DNA of 9,243 nt from Clostridia bacterium (GTDB lineage Bacteria > Bacillota > Clostridia > Oscillospirales > Acutalibacteraceae): assembly GCA_017502965.1 (NCBI GenBank), contig JAFVTZ010000127.1, positions 1 to 9,243 of the forward strand, read 5' to 3'. The translations under genes were made by a program, and so were the position numbers. This document shows positions 6,047 through 9,243 of the stretch, one piece after another (position 1 is the first letter of the stretch; each line of letters opens with the position of its first letter). The notes under the pieces were generated by a model that was not told the origin of the DNA, did not search any database, and saw nothing but the letters and a program-made list of their open reading frames with translations.

Positions 6047-7261
6047 TCAGCAATCTTTGAAAAATTTTTCCCAGTCGCTGTCTTTAAATCTTGCAACATC
6101 TTCTCCGAATTTAGTGTTCATATCAATACATCTTTGCCTGAAAGACTGTTTTGAATCCTCGCTGTCGCGCCTGAAATCGGTTGAAACAAGCATTTTTCGG
6201 GAATATTTTCCGCCGAATTTTGAAGCCACAGTGGAGAGTTTGTAAATTTCGGCATCGCCTATTTCCCCGTTTTTGCAGGAAATGAAAAATGCTCTGCATC
6301 CACGTATTGCAATAACGTCTATTTCATTGTTTGTGTCCTTTGTCGTTCCGTTAATCTTACCGTCCCAGTCAATACTTACCGACATTTTGCAGTCGTCAAA
6401 ATATCTGTTGCCGTTCTGGTCGGGCAAATTGAATGCTGTGGCATAGGTTTTGAGTTCCAGCATATTTCCCTCTTTGTTGAGGCAGTTTTTGATAAAAGAA
6501 TTTTTATATGTGTAACGGAATACGTTTTGCTTTTGGCTGAAATTTACTAAAAGCCCCTTATCTGCAAGACTTTTTAAAAGCGGTCTGACACGTTTTGATT
6601 TTTCCTCAAAATCAACCGTCTTTTTCTCGATTTCATCAAAATCGAGGCAGTAATTGTTTGTTTTACCGTCAGCCCCCGATTTATTCTGAAATTCGTGTAA
6701 ATTGGTTATGGTTTTGTTCCAGTTTTCAGGATTTATGCTCACTACCTGCCAGAGCATATCAAGGTCACGCTTGCTTTGGGGCGGCAGAGTATCCGAATTA
6801 GATGAGGTTACAGAACCGCCGTGCAGATATATCAGTTCGCTTACCGAAAGCCATGCTCTGCTGCCGATATTTTTCTGACCTGTCACAGCATCAACCATAA
6901 GTGAAGAATCAGGGTCAAATCTTAAAATTTTAAAAGGGTGAGTATTTTCAAGTTCGTTATAAAGTGCTCCTGCCGCCATAAGAACGGCTTCCTGTCCCCC
7001 TGTGATATCGAGTACACAGTCTTTTTCAGCGCAAATAACATCTCTTATGATTTTTTCTGCGCTTAAAAAACTGCCCATTGCCGTTTTTTTGAAAGATATC
7101 TGAGCCCGAACACCTTTGCGCTCTAAAAGGTGGCGGTATCTGTCAACAACAGCGTCAGAATTTTCGGCATAGCCGATAAAAACTATTTTTTTGGGTTTAA
7201 GGCAAATTGCCGTCGCAATATTATCAAGCGGCGAGTTTACGAAACATTCAATAAGTGTCAT
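6047..7261 (-). CDS. CARF-domain PD-(D/E)xK nuclease, Card1/Can2-like (DUF1887), orphan
   Basis: Proteins of this family bind cyclic oligoadenylate through an N-terminal CARF domain and then cut DNA and/or RNA with a C-terminal nuclease. The activator is normally made by Cas10 of type III CRISPR systems. The 404 residues show a Rossmann-like CARF region (about 1-135) starting with KKIVFIGYAENSD (24-36) and holding the diagnostic LDITGGQE near 84-91. A charged middle region (about 160-255) probably forms a winged helix, and a PD-(D/E)xK nuclease occupies about 260-400. Nuclease residues visible are LEL (268-270), NEID (312-315) and ISCKNG (327-332, K330), followed by a GG and helix. Ser328 stands where many nucleases of this fold have Glu or Asp. 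The ATG at 7261 follows GGAG (7268-7271) and lies 12 bases after queT, so co-transcription is likely. No cas10, cas6 or CRISPR array is visible in the window. Its base composition resembles the housekeeping genes. The family call is strong; the activator and target are inferred. Confidence 0.9.
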   Translation of the reverse strand: MTLIECFVNSPLDNIATAICLKPKKIVFIGYAENSDAVVDRYRHLLERKGVRAQISFKKTAMGSFLSAEKIIRDVICAEKDCVLDITGGQEAVLMAAGALYNELENTHPFKILRFDPDSSLMVDAVTGQKNIGSRAWLSVSELIYLHGGSVTSSNSDTLPPQSKRDLDMLWQVVSINPENWNKTITNLHEFQNKSGADGKTNNYCLDFDEIEKKTVDFEEKSKRVRPLLKSLADKGLLVNFSQKQNVFRYTYKNSFIKNCLNKEGNMLELKTYATAFNLPDQNGNRYFDDCKMSVSIDWDGKINGTTKDTNNEIDVIAIRGCRAFFISCKNGEIGDAEIYKLSTVASKFGGKYSRKMLVSTDFRRDSEDSKQSFRQRCIDMNTKFGEDVARFKDSDWEKFFKDC

Positions 7262-7273
7262 TTAAAACTCCGT

Positions 7274-7798
7274 TTATTTAGAATTATGTTTTCTTTCAAA
7301 TATTCTGTATTTTTTAACTGCAAGATAGAAAGGTATGCCGAAAACATAACAAACTATCAACTGTCCGAGCCCTACTTCTAAACCTGAAATCACAAATCCC
7401 CAGAAACTGTACCCTTCCGGCAGGAAAAACCAAGCGATTTCAAAGCCTATGATTATTGCATTAACAAGAACGGGCGGAAGCAAGGACAGCAGAGGCAGAC
7501 CTTTAAACCGGATTTTTCTGAATAGATATGTCAGTATTGCCGCAATAAGAGTGGCGGCAGTTCCGAAAATCAGGTCAACCGCATTGAATGAACCTATGTT
7601 CGCAATAAAACACCCGACTGTCAGCCCCGGTATTGCGGCAGGAGTGAAGACGGGCAGTATTGTCAGCACTTCGGAAACTCTTAACTGAATAGGTCCGTAA
7701 GCCAGACCGAAAACATTACTCAGATATGTAAGTCCTGCATAAGCCGCCGCAATAAGCGCTCCTGTTATAATAAACTGTATTTTACTTTTTCTTGCCAT
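7274..7798 (-). CDS. queT: QueT-type ECF transporter substrate-binding (S) component, queuosine precursor uptake
   Basis: QueT is the membrane S component that captures a queuosine precursor (preQ0/preQ1 or queuine) and works with the shared ECF energising module (EcfA, EcfA', EcfT), which is not in this window. The 174-residue protein is strongly hydrophobic, with about five or six predicted membrane segments. It has the family landmarks IQLRVSEVLTILP (38-50), GCFIANIGSFNAVDLIFGTAATL (about 62-84), PPVLVNAIIIGFE (108-120) and GLGQ (143-146). A longer frame from 7870 would run into the repeat, whereas ATG at 7798 has AGGAG about 9 bases upstream, so the shorter start is preferred. No preQ1 riboswitch is seen ahead of it; the leader is occupied by the two-hairpin repeat. 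It is followed by the CARF nuclease gene after 12 bases. Exact substrate is inferred from the family. Confidence 0.9.
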   Translation of the reverse strand: MARKSKIQFIITGALIAAAYAGLTYLSNVFGLAYGPIQLRVSEVLTILPVFTPAAIPGLTVGCFIANIGSFNAVDLIFGTAATLIAAILTYLFRKIRFKGLPLLSLLPPVLVNAIIIGFEIAWFFLPEGYSFWGFVISGLEVGLGQLIVCYVFGIPFYLAVKKYRIFERKHNSK

Positions 7799-7811
7799 TG
7801 TGTTGCTCCTG

Positions 7812-7933
7812 AAAAAATAATAGATAATAAATAATAAAGAATAAAAAAGGTGTTTCGCCTTGCGAAACAATTTATATAATGTTTTGGCAACGCCAAAACA
7901 CCGTATTTATTATTTATTCTTTTTTCTTTATTA
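7812..7933. repeat. Dispersed two-hairpin repeat, copy 2 (between rnhA and queT)
   Basis: The 54-bp core at 7849-7902 closely matches the core at 514-567, in the same orientation. TGTTTCGC/GCGAAACA (7851-7858 and 7862-7869, loop CTT) is followed by TGTTTTGGC/GCCAAAACA (7880-7888 and 7892-7900, loop AAC), and GGTGTTT/AAACACC can close the whole core. Loop and linker bases differ between copies while the stems are kept, including a T-to-C and an A-to-C change confined to loops. The flanking arms (7812-7848 and 7903-7933) are A/T-rich and only loosely inverted, and their sequence differs from the arms of copy 1. The element fills almost all of the rnhA-queT gap, and any queT promoter must lie in or beside it. 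Confidence 0.8.
7843..7902 (-). terminator. Probable intrinsic terminator of lexA-rnhA formed by the repeat
   Basis: Reading the minus strand, the repeat core ends in the stem TGTTTCGC/GCGAAACA (or the larger GGTGTTT/AAACACC stem) followed by CC and six T (7848-7843), the pattern of a Rho-independent terminator. It sits about 40 bases after the rnhA stop. The copy at 514-567 lacks this T-run, so the terminator role would be specific to this copy. Confidence 0.6.
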
Positions 7934-7941
7934 ATTGAATT

Positions 7942-8379
7942 TTATAAATTCTTATAAAATTCTACTGCTAATTTATCGCATCTTTCGTTTTCGGGGTGGC
8001 CTGCATGACCTTTCACCCAATCTATAGTTACTTCGTGTGTATCTATAAGTTCAAGCAGTTTTTCCCATAAATCAGGGTTTAAAGCGGGTTTTTTATCGGC
8101 TTTTTTCCAGCCGTTTTTCTGCCACGATTTTGCCCAGCCTTTGGTTATCCCGTCTGCCACATATTTGGAATCGGTTACGAGCCTTACCTTGCAGGGTTCT
8201 TTTAAAGCCGAAAGCCCCATAATAGCGGCTGTGAGTTCCATTCGATTGTTGGTGGTCTGTTTTTCTCCGCCTGAGAGTTCCTTTTGGGCACTGCCGTATC
8301 GAAGCACAACTCCCCAACCGCCGGGACCCGGATTTCCCGAGCAGGCGCCGTCAGTAAAAATTTCTACATATCTTTTCAT
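7942..8379 (-). CDS. rnhA: Ribonuclease HI
   Basis: RNase HI degrades the RNA strand of RNA:DNA hybrids, removing R-loops and lagging-strand primers. The 145 residues cover the complete single-domain enzyme. Visible are FTDGACSGNPGPGGWG with catalytic D10, NNRMELTA with E48, VTDSKYV with D70, the basic protrusion KGWAKSWQKNGWKKADKK (about 80-97) and WVKGHAGHPENERCD with H125 and D135. There is no N-terminal hybrid-binding domain. The gene starts 4 bases after the lexA stop and has only a weak AGAAAG-like ribosome site, which suggests translational coupling to lexA and places rnhA under LexA control. The repeat/terminator follows about 40 bases downstream. Confidence 0.97.
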   Translation of the reverse strand: MKRYVEIFTDGACSGNPGPGGWGVVLRYGSAQKELSGGEKQTTNNRMELTAAIMGLSALKEPCKVRLVTDSKYVADGITKGWAKSWQKNGWKKADKKPALNPDLWEKLLELIDTHEVTIDWVKGHAGHPENERCDKLAVEFYKNL

Positions 8380-8383
8380 TTTA

Positions 8384-8971
8384 TCAGTACTTTCTGTAAC
8401 TGCCTACCACTTTGCCGAGCACCATCGGGTTTTCGGGGTAAATAGGGTTGAAATCGGGGTTTTCGGGCATAAAAATTATCTGTCCGTTCTGGATTCGCAG
8501 GCGTTTTACGGTGGCTTCATCGCCATCCATTCCTACAACGATATCTCCGTTTTTGCAAGGCTTGTTTTTATCTGCAACGATAATATCCCCGTCTAAAATT
8601 CCTGCATCCCGCATACTGAGTCCTACAACTTTCAGCGCAAAAAGCCCCTCGGCATCTTTTGAGGGATAGGGGATATAATCTTCGATTTCTTCAACTGCCA
8701 ATATCGGTTTTCCTGCCGTAATTCTGCCTACAAGCGGCACCATTGCTGACTGGAAATCCATATCAAGCCGAATAGAACGGGAATTTTTTGCATCTCTTAT
8801 TATGTAACCCTCTTCTTCGAGGGCGCTTAAGATTGCGTGAACAGTTGAGGTGGATTTAATGCCTGTTGCATTGCAAATCTCCCTTACAGTCGGCGGAAGC
8901 CCCTGCGACATCTCTTTAACTAAAAAATTATAAACCTGCTGTTGTTTTTCGGTAAGCGGTGTTTTTGACAT
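8384..8971 (-). CDS. lexA: LexA, SOS-response transcriptional repressor (self-cleaving)
   Basis: LexA represses DNA-damage genes and cleaves itself when bound to RecA filaments. The 195 residues comprise an N-terminal winged-helix DNA-binding domain (about 1-70; LTEKQQQVYNFLV, then PPTVREICNATG and the STVHAILSALEEEGYI helix region) and a C-terminal S24 peptidase domain (about 78-195). The cleavage site ITAGKP has Ala86-Gly87. The catalytic pair is Ser119 in VGLSMRDAGI and Lys156 in ATVKRL. The start is supported by GGGAG 7 bases before the ATG. A promoter with an overlapping or adjacent LexA box lies directly upstream, so it is probably autoregulated, together with rnhA downstream. Confidence 0.97.
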   Translation of the reverse strand: MSKTPLTEKQQQVYNFLVKEMSQGLPPTVREICNATGIKSTSTVHAILSALEEEGYIIRDAKNSRSIRLDMDFQSAMVPLVGRITAGKPILAVEEIEDYIPYPSKDAEGLFALKVVGLSMRDAGILDGDIIVADKNKPCKNGDIVVGMDGDEATVKRLRIQNGQIIFMPENPDFNPIYPENPMVLGKVVGSYRKY

Positions 8972-8984
8972 AACTACACTCCCA

Positions 8985-8998
8985 CGAACATTTATTCG
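8985..8998 (-). promoter_or_regulatory. LexA (DinR-type) operator
   Basis: CGAACATTTATTCG matches the Firmicutes SOS box CGAAC-N4-GTTCG at all but one of its ten defined positions (A in place of G at 8994). It sits just downstream of the lexA -10 element, covering the expected transcription start, where bound LexA would block initiation. Confidence 0.8.
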
Positions 8999-9003
8999 TT
9001 TTT

Positions 9004-9032
9004 AGTATATCATCATTTTTTCTTTTGTGCAA
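9004..9032 (-). promoter_or_regulatory. Probable lexA promoter
   Basis: On the minus strand TATACT (-10, 9004-9009, 5 of 6 to consensus) is preceded at 17 bases by TTGCAC (-35, 9027-9032, 3 of 6). The -35 overlaps the last codons of the upstream membrane-protein gene. The weak -35 leaves the exact element less certain than the -10 and the operator next to it. Confidence 0.6.
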
Positions 9033-9243
9033 CTGTTTTTGTCTTTCTGCGGAAAATTTCTCTTATTCGTATTATAACAAGGAATCCCCCGAAAAGTTTT
9101 GCGGTGAAATCTCCGCCCAGTTTATCTGCAAGCATAAGCCCAAAAAAAGTGCCCACAGTACCGAAAAGGGCAATAAAAAGCACCTTTTTCCACCTGATTT
9201 GCTTTTTTATTGCATAAACTGTTACGGCGGTTATCGCAATAGG
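9013..9243 (-). CDS. TauE/SafE (TSUP) family membrane protein, C-terminal part only
   Basis: The last 76 codons of a minus-strand gene run off the window edge and end in TGA at 9013-9015. The frame was read by hand from the sequence. It shows the repeat pattern of the sulfite-exporter/permease family: a basic cytoplasmic turn KKQIRWKK, a small-residue membrane helix (VLFIALFGTVGTFFGLMLADKL), a short linker, then KLFGGFLVIIRIREIF and a lysine-rich tail. The family is thought to export sulfite or organosulfur compounds, but the substrate cannot be told here. It may be the second half of a full-length protein or one of the half-size paired versions known in Clostridia. The lexA -35 element overlaps its end. 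Confidence 0.7.
   Translation of the reverse strand, partial: PIAITAVTVYAIKKQIRWKKVLFIALFGTVGTFFGLMLADKLGGDFTAKLFGGFLVIIRIREIFRRKTKTVAQKKK

Noticed and set aside
5917..6099. Open frame of 60 codons on the minus strand
   Set aside because: Half of it is the hairpin array and the rest overlaps the end of the CARF nuclease gene; the translation follows hairpin sequence rather than a protein-like pattern.
7799..7870. Longer QueT product starting at 7870
   Set aside because: The extra 24 codons come from the repeat and its A/T-rich arm, and AGGAG sits correctly for the ATG at 7798.
7799..7941. preQ1 riboswitch upstream of queT
   Set aside because: The leader is filled by the two-hairpin repeat and A/T-rich arms; none of the conserved preQ1 aptamer bases or pseudoknot tail could be placed.
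8141..8596. Open frame of 151 codons on the plus strand
   Set aside because: It is antisense to the conserved ends of both rnhA and lexA and has no recognisable domain.

Overview
The window looks like chromosomal DNA from a Gram-positive gut-type Clostridia, most likely near the Ruminococcaceae/Oscillospiraceae. That placement is inferred from the AGGAGG-like ribosome binding sites, a Firmicutes-type LexA (DinR) operator, a QueT vitamin-type transporter, moderate G+C (about 43% in the housekeeping genes) and intergenic stretches full of small hairpins. Every convincing gene lies on the minus strand, so transcription runs from high to low coordinates.

Right end (9243 to 7942): the C-terminal part of a TauE/SafE-type membrane protein, then lexA with its own promoter and a one-mismatch SOS box, then rnhA (RNase HI) 4 bases after lexA. 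Next comes a 54-bp two-hairpin core set in A/T-rich arms, which also looks like an intrinsic terminator for the lexA-rnhA unit.

Middle (7798 to 5222): queT, a queuosine-precursor ECF transporter S component, is followed after 12 bases by a 404-residue CARF plus PD-(D/E)xK nuclease of the Card1/Can2 (DUF1887) kind. No cas gene or CRISPR array is visible in the window, so this appears to be an orphan cyclic-oligoadenylate effector. It is followed by a roughly 220-bp array of about nine tiny hairpins. The short spacers (GTGATATT-like on the left, AATATCAC-like on the right) make the array as a whole roughly palindromic. Next is a very A/T-rich, cysteine-containing gene of unknown function with its own strong promoter, then a gene-free stretch holding three more hairpins, the last of which is a terminator.

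Left end (5145 to 1): a pyrimidine biosynthesis operon of pyrC (class I dihydroorotase), carB (large subunit of carbamoyl-phosphate synthetase) and pyrK (electron-transfer subunit of dihydroorotate dehydrogenase). The promoter upstream of pyrC is near consensus and its leader is too short for PyrR attenuation. carA is not next to carB. A second copy of the two-hairpin repeat sits between carB and pyrK. The pyrK frame is cut by an in-frame TAG at 16-18 although PyrK-like sequence continues to the window edge.

The points most worth a second look are the orphan CARF nuclease beside queT, the palindromic hairpin array behind it, the A/T-rich unknown gene between that array and the pyr operon, and the amber codon in pyrK.
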